Positions 18,848 to 27,700 of a stretch of 56,903 nucleotides of DNA are shown here, piece by piece. Each line of letters begins with the position of its first letter. Positions within the stretch are counted from its first letter, which is position 1. Location of the stretch: contig PBLD01000001.1 in the NCBI GenBank assembly GCA_002722255.1, forward strand, positions 155,323 to 212,225. Direction: 5' to 3'. Made by a program: the position numbers and the translations under genes. The notes beneath the pieces are model-generated. The model ran no database searches. It was not told the origin of the DNA and saw only the letters and a program-made list of their open reading frames with translations. The DNA comes from Winogradskyella sp. (GTDB lineage: Bacteria; Bacteroidota; Bacteroidia; Flavobacteriales; Flavobacteriaceae).

Positions 18848-18855
18848 GACTTTTG
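18848..18855 (+). promoter_or_regulatory. Probable -7 box for the TonB receptor gene
   Basis: GACTTTTG is one base off TAnnTTTG and lies 23 bp before the chosen start at 18878. The longer open frame from 18818 would start inside the operator region, so the internal ATG is preferred. Confidence 0.4.
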
Positions 18856-18877
18856 CACTTTCAATTTAAAACAAGAT

Positions 18878-20695
18878 ATGAGAAAAAAGATTACCCCTTT
18901 TGCATTACTAATTATGGCTGTTTTTCAGCTTAATGCACAAGAAGTTACACAACAATTAGATTCTGTTACTTTAACTGGTACACGTATCGATTTACCTTTT
19001 AAAGAAAACTCAAGAACGATAAACATCATTACATCAGATGCTATTAAAAAAAGTGCAGCTGTAAATCTTGCAGATCTATTGCAGCAAGTGGCTGGTGTAG
19101 ACATCAGAAGACGTGGTACAGGTGGCAGCCAAGCCGATCTTTACATAAGAGGTGGTGGTTTTGACCAAACACTTCTACTAATAGATGGTATAAAAATGGA
19201 TGATGTACAAACCGGTCATCATAGCATGAATGCTGCTTTACCAATAGAAGTTATTGAGCGCATAGAAATTATCAAAGGTCCTGCCGCCAGAGTTTTTGGT
19301 CAAAATGCTTTTAACGGAGCTATAAATATTGTGACTAAGAAAAACCTGAAAAATTCAACATCTGCAACTATTGAAACTGGATCTTTTGGACAACTTAACG
19401 GTAATGTTACTGCTGGTGTAGATTTAGAAAACTCATCGCATATTGTTCATGTTGGCAGAGTGACTTCTGAAGGTTACCGAATTAATACGGATTACGACAA
19501 TGCCAATTACTACCTAAAAAGTACGTTCAATAAAAATGCACAAGCTATTGAAATGACAGCTACATTTCTTGAACGCAAATTTGGTGCACAAAACTTCTAC
19601 ACAACCAATCCTACGTTTAACGAGTACGAAGAAACGCAGAATAGCTTAATTGCATTTGGTACAACGTTTAGAACTGAAAAATTTAAAATTCAGCCAAGAG
19701 TTTACTGGAAACGTAATCAAGATATCTTTCTATTACGACGAGATGAGCCAGATTTTTATAGAAACATGCACATTTCTGATAAAATTGGCGCGGAAACAAA
19801 TGCCTCTTACACTTCAGAATTAGGTGTAACTGGTTTTGGAATAGATCTTTCTAAGATTTACCTAAGAAGTAACAACTTAGGAGACCGTAACCGTTTTATG
19901 GCTAATGCATTCTTAGAGCATCGCTTTAGTTTGCTAGACAACAAACTAGACATTACACCTGGTGTTGCTTTAACGTATTTTTCCGATTTTAAATTTCATG
20001 CATTTCCTGGTTTAGATGTTGGTTATGACATTACCAACAACTTCAAGGTTTATGGTAACATTGGTTATACTTACCGAGTACCAACCTACACCGACTTATA
20101 CTATAACGATCCTGTAACCACAGGAAATGAAGATCTAGAACCAGAAGAAGCGTTTGCACAAGAGCTTGGTTTAAAATACATCTCACCAAAACTTACAGCT
20201 AGTATCGCTGTATTTAACAGAGATGCAGATAACCTAATCGATTATGTAAGAACATCTGTAACCGAAGATGTATTTACTGCACAGAACATTACCGAAGTTA
20301 ACACCAAAGGTTTAGAGTTTGATGCTGCATACAACTTTAATATGAGCAACTACAAACAAACTTTAGCGTTTGGATACTCGTACTTAGATGATAATATTTC
20401 AGATCAAAATGAAGAATTATCACGCTATTCACTTAATACGTTGAAGCACCAATATATTACGCGATTAAGCACTCAGTTGTTTAAAAACGTAAGTCAAAAC
20501 ATTGTTTACAAATATGCTGAGCGCACCACAGGACAAACCTATAATGTTTGGGATACCTCAATTGCTTTCAGATTTAATCAAGCGGAATTTACAGTAACAG
20601 CTAGCAACATTTTTGATGCTGACTATATTGAATCTGGCTTTACACCAATGCCTCCAAGCAACGTGTTATTTGGTTTACGATATACGTTTAAATAG
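18878..20695 (+). CDS. TonB-dependent receptor (BtuB-like size) controlled by MocR
   Basis: 605 residues from the ATG at 18878, which begins a clean signal peptide (MRKKITPFALLIMAVFQLNAQ); the frame from 18818 adds 20 unrelated residues. A plug domain follows (VTLTGTRIDLPF; GVDIRRRGTGGSQADLYIRG; ERIEIIKGPAARVFGQNAF), then a barrel ending YTFK. There is no CarboxypepD_reg domain, so it resembles the compact BtuB/CirA size class and probably imports a vitamin, cofactor precursor or chelate. The divergent MocR gene shares a repeated operator with it. MocR partners often concern B6 or amino-sugar compounds, but no substrate is assigned. Confidence 0.9.
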   Translation: MRKKITPFALLIMAVFQLNAQEVTQQLDSVTLTGTRIDLPFKENSRTINIITSDAIKKSAAVNLADLLQQVAGVDIRRRGTGGSQADLYIRGGGFDQTLLLIDGIKMDDVQTGHHSMNAALPIEVIERIEIIKGPAARVFGQNAFNGAINIVTKKNLKNSTSATIETGSFGQLNGNVTAGVDLENSSHIVHVGRVTSEGYRINTDYDNANYYLKSTFNKNAQAIEMTATFLERKFGAQNFYTTNPTFNEYEETQNSLIAFGTTFRTEKFKIQPRVYWKRNQDIFLLRRDEPDFYRNMHISDKIGAETNASYTSELGVTGFGIDLSKIYLRSNNLGDRNRFMANAFLEHRFSLLDNKLDITPGVALTYFSDFKFHAFPGLDVGYDITNNFKVYGNIGYTYRVPTYTDLYYNDPVTTGNEDLEPEEAFAQELGLKYISPKLTASIAVFNRDADNLIDYVRTSVTEDVFTAQNITEVNTKGLEFDAAYNFNMSNYKQTLAFGYSYLDDNISDQNEELSRYSLNTLKHQYITRLSTQLFKNVSQNIVYKYAERTTGQTYNVWDTSIAFRFNQAEFTVTASNIFDADYIESGFTPMPPSNVLFGLRYTFK

Positions 20696-20720
20696 ATAGA
20701 AAACAACATATCCCACTATA

Positions 20721-20749
20721 AATCCTGTCCTAACCGACAGGATTTTTTT
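20721..20749 (+). terminator. Terminator after the TonB receptor gene
   Basis: A perfect 9-bp stem, AATCCTGTC (20721-20729) and GACAGGATT (20736-20744), with a 6-nt loop and a T-run. Confidence 0.9.
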
Positions 20750-20780
20750 GTTGCTATTGTAACAAAACTCAAATAAGTGC

Positions 20781-20824
20781 TACATATTATATGTAAGCTT
20801 ATCGCTACATCCGGAATAGCGATA
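20781..20824. promoter_or_regulatory. Two inverted repeats upstream of the PspA gene
   Basis: TACATA-TTA-TATGTA (20781-20795) and TATCGCTA-N9-TAGCGATA (20800-20807 with 20817-20824) lie between the terminator and the PspA gene, 108-151 bp before its start. They could be operators or a leader hairpin. No TAnnTTTG box and no sigma-54 box was seen. The rest of this 236-bp gap holds nothing recognised. Confidence 0.4.
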
Positions 20825-20931
20825 AAATTCAACCATCACATTCTTATCAAGGCTTTTATCCTTTAAAAATGTATCCTTTAGTTTAGAATTTATTGTAAGG
20901 TATTTCAATTAAAAGTACTAGATTTAACGCT

Positions 20932-21630
20932 ATGAACATCTTTAGAAAGCTATTCAATTTTTTTCAGGCTAAAGCTAATACCATGATTGATAATCAGTAT
21001 GAGCTTGAAGATGCCATTGAAGAACAACTGAATCGCTTAAAAGAAGAACTTTCTTACACTACCGAGCATCTAAATAAAGTAAAAGCGCTAGCAATTCGTG
21101 TAAAAAATGATAATGACGAATATGCCACTAAAGCAAAAAAAAGCGAAGATGAAGCTGTTGCTATTTTAAAAAAAGTACAGCTCAATCAAATTGATGTTTA
21201 TGAAGGAGATCGCTTAGCCAGAGAAGCTTTGATAAAAAAAGAAGCATTATTAGCAAAAGCGAAAGCTACAGCAGCAGAACGCGATAAATTAGATTATAAA
21301 GTTGAATTGTTAAAAGGTAATGTAGCGATGATTCAATCAAACATATCAGACTATGAAAAAGAGCTCGATACTTTAAAAGCTGAAATTAAACTAATTGAAG
21401 CTGAACAAAACATAAACAAACAAATGACACATCTTAATGCTCAAAGTATTGATGATAGATTGAAATTTTTAAAAGAAAAAAAACAAGAATTTCAAGACTT
21501 AAAAGAGCAACCAGATGATTATATAAACTTAGACAACGATATTGATTTCACACTAGATGATTCGGTATCTAAAGCTAACGAAGAACTAAAAAAATTAAAA
21601 GAACAATTAGGTATAAAAAACAATAATTAA
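20932..21630 (+). CDS. PspA/IM30 (Vipp1-like) family membrane-stress protein
   Basis: 232 residues, near the family norm. The start MNIFRKLFNFFQAKANTMID is an amphipathic helix of the type PspA uses to insert into stressed membrane, and QYELEDAIEEQLNRLKEEL begins the long coiled-coil hairpin that runs to about residue 185. The family forms ESCRT-III-like rods and rings that bind and remodel the inner membrane. A C-terminal acidic stretch (about 195-213) is followed by another short coil. It is the first gene of a same-strand run with YqiJ-like, flotillin and giant-ATPase genes; inverted repeats precede it. PspF/sigma-54 control of the E. coli type is not apparent. Confidence 0.85.
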   Translation: MNIFRKLFNFFQAKANTMIDNQYELEDAIEEQLNRLKEELSYTTEHLNKVKALAIRVKNDNDEYATKAKKSEDEAVAILKKVQLNQIDVYEGDRLAREALIKKEALLAKAKATAAERDKLDYKVELLKGNVAMIQSNISDYEKELDTLKAEIKLIEAEQNINKQMTHLNAQSIDDRLKFLKEKKQEFQDLKEQPDDYINLDNDIDFTLDDSVSKANEELKKLKEQLGIKNNN

Positions 21631-21683
21631 TCCGTTATTTTACCAAACTCACTCAAAATGAGTTCATTTTAAAACATAAAACA

Positions 21684-22409
21684 TTGGAACAGTATTTAGA
21701 CATCGTATTCTCACAAGTTAACATTACGCTCAGCATTTTGTTAATCATCTTGATTTTATATTGGCTCGTTACCATGTTTAGTGGTATTGATTTCGACTTA
21801 GATGTCGATGTAGATATCGATGTAGACATTGATGCCGATGTAGATATGGAAGTCGAAAGCGGACTGGAAAGTGGCAACATAGATTTTCAAGATGTTAGCA
21901 ATGTAGAAGTAGACCGTCAGCATGTCGTAAACAAAAGAACACGCAATTTAAAGTGGTGGCAGGTTGTATTAATCTATTTCAACTTTGTTGGCTTACCATT
22001 TATGTTCACCTTTACTTTCTGGATTTTTAACTGGTGGCTCATATCTGTTATAACAACGACGCTAACCAACAGTTACGATACCAGTTTTGGATATGCTATT
22101 GTTTTACTGGCAATAATACCATCATTGTTTCTTACAAAAATCGTAACCGTTCCTTTTAAATCCTTCTTTAAAAATTTAAATAAAGACGGTGATAAAGCTA
22201 TTGACTTCATAGGTTTAGAAGCAAAACTTCTATCTACTATTTCAGGAGAGAAAATGGGCAATGCCGAAGTTATAGTCGATGGAAACGTTATGACGATCTA
22301 TGTAAAATCTTTAGACACATCAGAACTTAAATTTCATGAAAAAGCACTAATAATTAAACAATCCGAAGACAAAAACTACTATTTAGTTGCAAAACCAAAC
22401 CTTAATTAA
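21684..22409 (+). CDS. YqiJ/NfeD-like membrane protein with OB fold and acidic DxD run
   Basis: 241 residues from a TTG start. No ATG is usable without losing the first membrane helix (ITLSILLIILILYWLVTMF). After it comes a run of alternating aspartates (DFDLDVDVDIDVDIDADVDM, about residues 37-56), then two further membrane segments (WWQVVLIYFNFVGLPFMF and YAIVLLAIIPSLFLTKIV) and a C-terminal OB-type beta domain (GLEAKLLSTISGEKMGNAEV). This is the architecture of YqiJ, the NfeD-class partner of the flotillin YqiK. It probably scaffolds flotillin assemblies in the inner membrane. The gene lies 53 bp after the PspA gene and 24 bp before the flotillin gene. Confidence 0.8.
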   Translation: MEQYLDIVFSQVNITLSILLIILILYWLVTMFSGIDFDLDVDVDIDVDIDADVDMEVESGLESGNIDFQDVSNVEVDRQHVVNKRTRNLKWWQVVLIYFNFVGLPFMFTFTFWIFNWWLISVITTTLTNSYDTSFGYAIVLLAIIPSLFLTKIVTVPFKSFFKNLNKDGDKAIDFIGLEAKLLSTISGEKMGNAEVIVDGNVMTIYVKSLDTSELKFHEKALIIKQSEDKNYYLVAKPNLN

Positions 22410-22433
22410 CATTTAAAAACCAAATAAAAAACC

Positions 22434-24506
22434 ATGGAAGGAATCTTACCTCTTATTTTAACCGGACTGGGAATTATTTTATTCCTAATCATTGTGTATT
22501 TCGCAATCATTGCGATGTTTTACAAAAAAGTACCACAAGGCCAAGCACTTGTCAGAACAGGTTTTGGTGGCACAAAAGTAGCCACAGACAAAGGCTTGTA
22601 CGTGGTTCCTGTATTTCATCGTGTGGAGATTATGGATGTCTCTGTAAAGAAAATTCAAATAGAACGTTTGGGCACAGAAGGTCTTATCTGTAAAGACAAT
22701 ATGCGTGCAGATATCAAAGTTGCCTTTTTTGTTCGTGTAAATAATGAAGTAGAATTTATTAAGAAAGTAGCACAAACTATAGGTGTAGATCGTGCCTCTC
22801 GCATAGAAACTTTAGAAGATCTTTTTGAAGCGAAATTCTCTGAAGCCTTAAAAACAGTTGGTAAGAAGTTTGAATTCATCCAATTATATGAAGCGCGTCG
22901 CGAATTTAGAGACGAAATTGTAGACATTATTGGTACAGATCTTAATGGTTACACGCTAGAAGATTGTGCTATCGATTATTTAGAGCAAACAGCAGTTACA
23001 CATTTAAAACCAGATAACATCCTAGATGCAGAAGGTATTAAGAAGATCACTGATCTTACTGCTGAGCAAAATATTAAAGCCAATTTAATAAAGCGTGATG
23101 AAGAAAAAATCATCCGTAAACAAGATGTAGAAGCACAAGAAGCTATCTTAGAATTAGACAAGCAATTGGCTGAAAAAGAAGAACAACAAAAACGAGAAAT
23201 TGCTAACATAAAAGCTCGTGAAGAAGCTGCAACTTTAAAAGTAGCAGAAGAAGAGCGTTTAAAATCTGAAACTGCACGTATAGCAACCGAAGAAAAAGTA
23301 AAGGTTGCCGAAGAAAACATGCAACGTCAAATCATTGTTGCAGAGAAAAACAAGCAACGTACAGATGCTATAGAAAGCGAGCGTGTAGAGAAAGACCGTT
23401 TATTAGAAAGAACCGAAAAAGAGCGTATTGTAACGTTAGCTCAAATTGAAAAAGAGAAGGTTGTTGAAGTTGAGAAAAAGAACATTCAAGATGTTATTAG
23501 AGATCGTGTTACTCTTGAGAAAGGTGTAGTTGAAGAGCAGGAAAACATGAAAGATATTGAAGCTTTCAAAACTGCTGACAGAGCAAAACAAGTGGCAATA
23601 ACTAACGCTGAAGCGGCTGCACAAGAAGACTTAATAAAAACGATTAAATCTGCTGAAGCACAGAAAGAAGCTGCAAAACAAAAAGCTGAGGAATTAAACA
23701 TAGAAGCACAAGCGCAAAAAGAAGCGAGCGAAAAAGAAGCTGAAGCTCGTAAAACACTTGCTGAAGCAAAAGCTAAAGAAGAGGCTACAATTGGTATGTC
23801 TGAAGCGCAAGTAATGCATGCAAAAGCTGAGGCTAGCGAAAGACAAGGTGTTGTTGATGCATTAATCATTCAGAAAAAAGCAGAAGCAGAAGCGAGCGGA
23901 ATTACTGCAAAAGCGGAAGCTAAACGTTTAGAAGGATTGGCAGAAGCTGAAGTAATTAAAGAAAAAGCGATGGCAGATGCTTCAGGAATTGAAGAAAAAG
24001 CTGAGGCTATGAAGAAGTTAGATGGTGTTGGTAAAGAGCACGAAGAATTCAAACTTAAACTTGATAAAGAATTACAAGTTGACCTTGCTAAAATTAATAT
24101 CCAGAAAGAAATTGCTGATGCACAAGCTAAAGTAATTGGTGAAGCGTTAAGAGCTGCTAAAATTGATATTGTTGGTGGTGAGACTATGTTCTTTGAGCAA
24201 ATTATAGGACAAATTACAAAAGCTAAGGGTTATGATCGTTTAGTACAGCATTCAGAAACTGTAAGCGAAGTAAAAGACGCTATACTAAGTAGTGATGATG
24301 TAAAAGGAAATCTACTTGATAAAGTAAAATCTTTTGCAGATAAGTATGGTATTAGTTCAGAGGATATTAAAAACTTAACCATTGCCAATTTACTCAGCAA
24401 TCTACAAGACAAATCTGATGATAAAAGTGAACAAACGATGTTAAGTAATCTATTCAACCTGGCAAAAGGCATGGGATTATCTAACAAAAAGATGAATGAT
24501 TTATAA
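22434..24506 (+). CDS. Flotillin-family protein (YqiK-like)
   Basis: 690 residues. One N-terminal membrane helix (ILPLILTGLGIILFLIIVYF) is followed by an SPFH/band-7 domain to about residue 210 (KVPQGQALVRTGFGGTKV, KDNMRADIKVAFFVRVN). From about 210 to 575 runs an Ala/Glu/Lys-rich coiled coil, the flotillin domain. The last 110 residues form a separate helical tail (IVGGETMFFEQIIGQITKAK). Flotillins form large ring-like or microdomain assemblies at the inner membrane and are involved in fluidity and stress. Placement between a YqiJ-like gene and an ATPase, downstream of PspA, supports a membrane-integrity role. At 690 residues it is longer than Bacillus FloT (about 510), as expected for the YqiK branch. 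Confidence 0.9.
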   Translation: MEGILPLILTGLGIILFLIIVYFAIIAMFYKKVPQGQALVRTGFGGTKVATDKGLYVVPVFHRVEIMDVSVKKIQIERLGTEGLICKDNMRADIKVAFFVRVNNEVEFIKKVAQTIGVDRASRIETLEDLFEAKFSEALKTVGKKFEFIQLYEARREFRDEIVDIIGTDLNGYTLEDCAIDYLEQTAVTHLKPDNILDAEGIKKITDLTAEQNIKANLIKRDEEKIIRKQDVEAQEAILELDKQLAEKEEQQKREIANIKAREEAATLKVAEEERLKSETARIATEEKVKVAEENMQRQIIVAEKNKQRTDAIESERVEKDRLLERTEKERIVTLAQIEKEKVVEVEKKNIQDVIRDRVTLEKGVVEEQENMKDIEAFKTADRAKQVAITNAEAAAQEDLIKTIKSAEAQKEAAKQKAEELNIEAQAQKEASEKEAEARKTLAEAKAKEEATIGMSEAQVMHAKAEASERQGVVDALIIQKKAEAEASGITAKAEAKRLEGLAEAEVIKEKAMADASGIEEKAEAMKKLDGVGKEHEEFKLKLDKELQVDLAKINIQKEIADAQAKVIGEALRAAKIDIVGGETMFFEQIIGQITKAKGYDRLVQHSETVSEVKDAILSSDDVKGNLLDKVKSFADKYGISSEDIKNLTIANLLSNLQDKSDDKSEQTMLSNLFNLAKGMGLSNKKMNDL

Positions 24507-24513
24507 AAGTTGT

Positions 24514-24643
24514 AAGGCTGTTTAAAGAGGTTCACTTTTTTTGTCAATCTGAACTCGTTTCAGATTCTTAAATAAAATTGATGTTTAGGCTTTAAAAGAT
24601 TCTGAAATAAATTCAGAATGACAAGCCACTTCTTAAACAGCTT
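24514..24643. repeat. About 130-bp palindromic element, copy 1 (MITE/BIME-like)
   Basis: Outer arms AGGCTGTTTAA (from 24515) and TTAAACAGCTT (to 24643), and inner arms from TTGTCAATCTGAACTCG (24541) against TTCAGAATGACAA (to 24624). Each inner arm also contains a small self-complementary TCTGAA/TTCAGA hairpin, so the whole can fold as a cruciform. The same size and layout recur at 29641-29771 and 31411-31542. No target-site duplication was seen. Confidence 0.85.
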
Positions 24644-24662
24644 ATTAAAAGACAGTCCTTTA

Positions 24663-24700
24663 GACCTGCAAGATTTTACTAACCTTGTAGGTCTTTAAAA
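24663..24700 (+). terminator. Terminator-like hairpin before the giant ATPase gene
   Basis: GACCTGCAAG (24663-24672) pairs with CTTGTAGGTC (24684-24693) with one G-U, followed by TTTAAAAAAAA. It resembles a dispersed hairpin common in Bacteroidota. With the adjacent palindrome it could reduce read-through from the flotillin gene. Confidence 0.55.
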
Positions 24701-24753
24701 AAAAGCCTTTGGTATTTCTAATCTCAATTTATCGAGTAAAACTTTTATAAAAA

Positions 24754-27700
24754 ATGGCAGACAACCAAACTGATGATAATATAGCTTTAGATTCTGGAAC
24801 TTACGAAATCATTCAGAGTCGTTTACTAAAGCAAAAAAACGATTTACAAAACCGTTTACACCGCCTTAACGAAGCACGTAAAACCGTTTTTGGATCCCTA
24901 GAAACACAGCTTATTGCTAACGATCGTATCAATACAGAGCATAACTGTATTGCCAGAGATATCGTTTCTATAGGAAACCAAAGCTTATTCGGGTATAACG
25001 TGCATTTTGGACTGCGTACGTCTATTTCGTTAAGTGATGTTTTTAGCGTTTATCAGTTTCAACGACATGAGGATGCTCTCAGGTTTGAAGAAAGTCCGAC
25101 AGGATTGCAAATTATTGATGATCCTGTGTTTAAAAACGACTTCGAAAATCTATATAAATATTATCGAAATACCATTTTTTCAAAGTTTGCCATTATTGGG
25201 AATTACCTCCACATGGTATTTCAGTTAAGCGAATCGGTTTCGGATATAAAAACATTCAAATGGCTTATTAATGGTAATACTTTAGAATATATAGATAACC
25301 GTAGTGAGCACGAATACAAATATCCTAAACAATACGATTTCATTTGGAATGAAGCTGGTCGTGATCATCAACGCAATGGAAAACATGCACACGTTTCTAT
25401 ATTAGATAAGGTTTTTGTTGAAACTATTGGTGGAGATTTAACTATTAAAGTCGAAGATAACACAGACGATGGCAAAGGTATTTACAGTGAAGATGTTGAG
25501 CATAAAGACCAAACCTTAGATGATGGTCAGTACCGTTATGCCGATTTGGGAAACCTTATTGTGTTAGAAATAAAACCATTTCAAGAACAACCACGATATT
25601 TTGTTTACAACCATAAACTTAAAGTTGTTGAAAAAGTTGATTCCATAGCACAATCTGCTGTTTTGTTACCAGACGATCAAGGTATTATTTTCCCAAGCGG
25701 CTATTATCTGCAAACTGGTGAATACAATGTGTTTTCAAACACAACGTTTCAATTAAAGTTTCAACAAAAAATAACCTCACCTAACGGAGAAGATCACCTA
25801 TATATTTACTACGATCCTAAAGAGGCTGTTTATGTCTTGATGTCTTACAACGTTATTGAACAGGAAGTCAAAACACCTATTATCTGTAATGGATTTACAA
25901 TTTTAGATAATGGTGAACTGTGTTATTTCCGTACTGAAGAAGAACAAACCAAGCATCACATGATGCAAATATGGCAAACACCATATTTAAAAGGCGATAT
26001 TATGCCTTCTGAGCATCAAGACACTTTACTTTATAAAATTGGAAATAAAGATATTGTTAAGGCCATGGCCGAAACCAATGAGCTTATCACTCTACTAAAT
26101 AAAGAAGATAGCTATGATGGGTTGTATGATGATATTGCACGAGTATCTAAAGATATCTTAGATGCTTATTATTGGATTTCTAAAGAAGAAACTCAACAGC
26201 TCAATATACCTTTGGCTGAAATTAATAAAGCCTCTAATGCTGCCATAGATGAATTTGAAAAGGTAAAACAATTACGCAAACAAGCTGAGCAAGAAACCCT
26301 TTCCATTTCTAAGAAATCTGAAGAGCTTTTCAGTAAAATTAAAAGCACGTCTTTTAAGTCTATTAACGATTTTGTAAATCTGCTAACACAATTGCGTTCT
26401 ATTAGAGGTGAGGCTATTGGTTTGTACGAAGTTCGTTATGTCGATCATGATTTCATTAAAGGTATTGAAGCTCAAATTTTGGAGCAAAACGACACCATTT
26501 CTAGGCGTGCAACGACATTTCTTCTAGATGATAAAGCTTTAGAACCGTACCACAATGCCATTAACGAAAAGCAAAAAACATTAGAAGAGTTAAAAAAGGT
26601 TATTGAGATAAAAGCCTTAGAGGAAGAGGTCAATAAAATTGCAGAAGATTTAGAACTGCTTATCGATATTGTATCAAATCTCGATATTGAAGACACCTCG
26701 CACTCCACTAAAATCATTGAGAATATCTCTCTGATTTTTGCGACAATCAATCAGGTTAAAGCAGCAATAAAAAACAAATTAAAGGCTGTTGGTAAAAAAG
26801 AAGCGCAAGCCGATTTTACTGCGCAACTCAAGCTTATTGACCAAAGTATCATCAACTATATTGATATAGCCAACACACCTGAAAAATGTGATGAATTTCT
26901 CACTAAGGTTTCTATTCAACTTGAAGAATTAGAAGGTAAATTTTCAGATTTTGAAGAATACATTACTCAAATTATTGAAAAACGAGAAGAGGTTTATTCT
27001 GCTTTTGATAATCGTAAATCCAGCCTTGTAGAAGCTCGAAATAAAAAAACGATTGCCTTACAAAATGCTGCGCAACGCATTATAAATGGCGCACAAAAGA
27101 AGGCACAATCTTTAGAAGATATTGCTGCAATAAATGGCTATTTTGCCAGTGATCTTATGATAAATAAGGTACGTGATATCATCGGTCAATTAAAAGACCT
27201 TGGCGATATTGGTAAATCTGAAGCCATAGAAACAGCGCTTAAAGTCGCGCGTGAGGATGCATTACGAAAACTAAAAGATAAAAACGAACTCTACGAAGAT
27301 GGAGACAACGTTATAAAATTAGGAAAGCACAAGTTTGGTGTTAATAAGCAGCAGTTAGATATAACTATCGTTTTTAAAAATGATGAATTATACTATCATC
27401 TTACAGGTACTGATTTTTATCAAAAATTAAATCATGAAGTGCTTAATAACTCAAAAGACATTTGGAATCAAGAATTAATTTCTGAAGACCAACAAGTATA
27501 CAGAGCTGCATATCTTGCCTACAAGATGTTCTCTACTGGTGATAAAACAGTACTAAATAAGCTAAATGATGCTGAGTTACTAAGCCATGTACAAGATTAC
27601 ATCAGTGGTGATTATTCAGGTGGTTATATTAAAGGTGTTCACGATTTTGATGCTACGCAATTTCTAAAGGTTTTATTACAAAAACATCAGGAATTAGATT

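Noticed and set aside
23486..23869. Long Ala/Ser-rich minus-strand open frames opposite the flotillin coiled coil (also 22976-23320 and 23870-24052)
   Set aside because: They are mirror products of the Glu/Ala/Lys-rich coding strand, with no start signal or recognisable domain.
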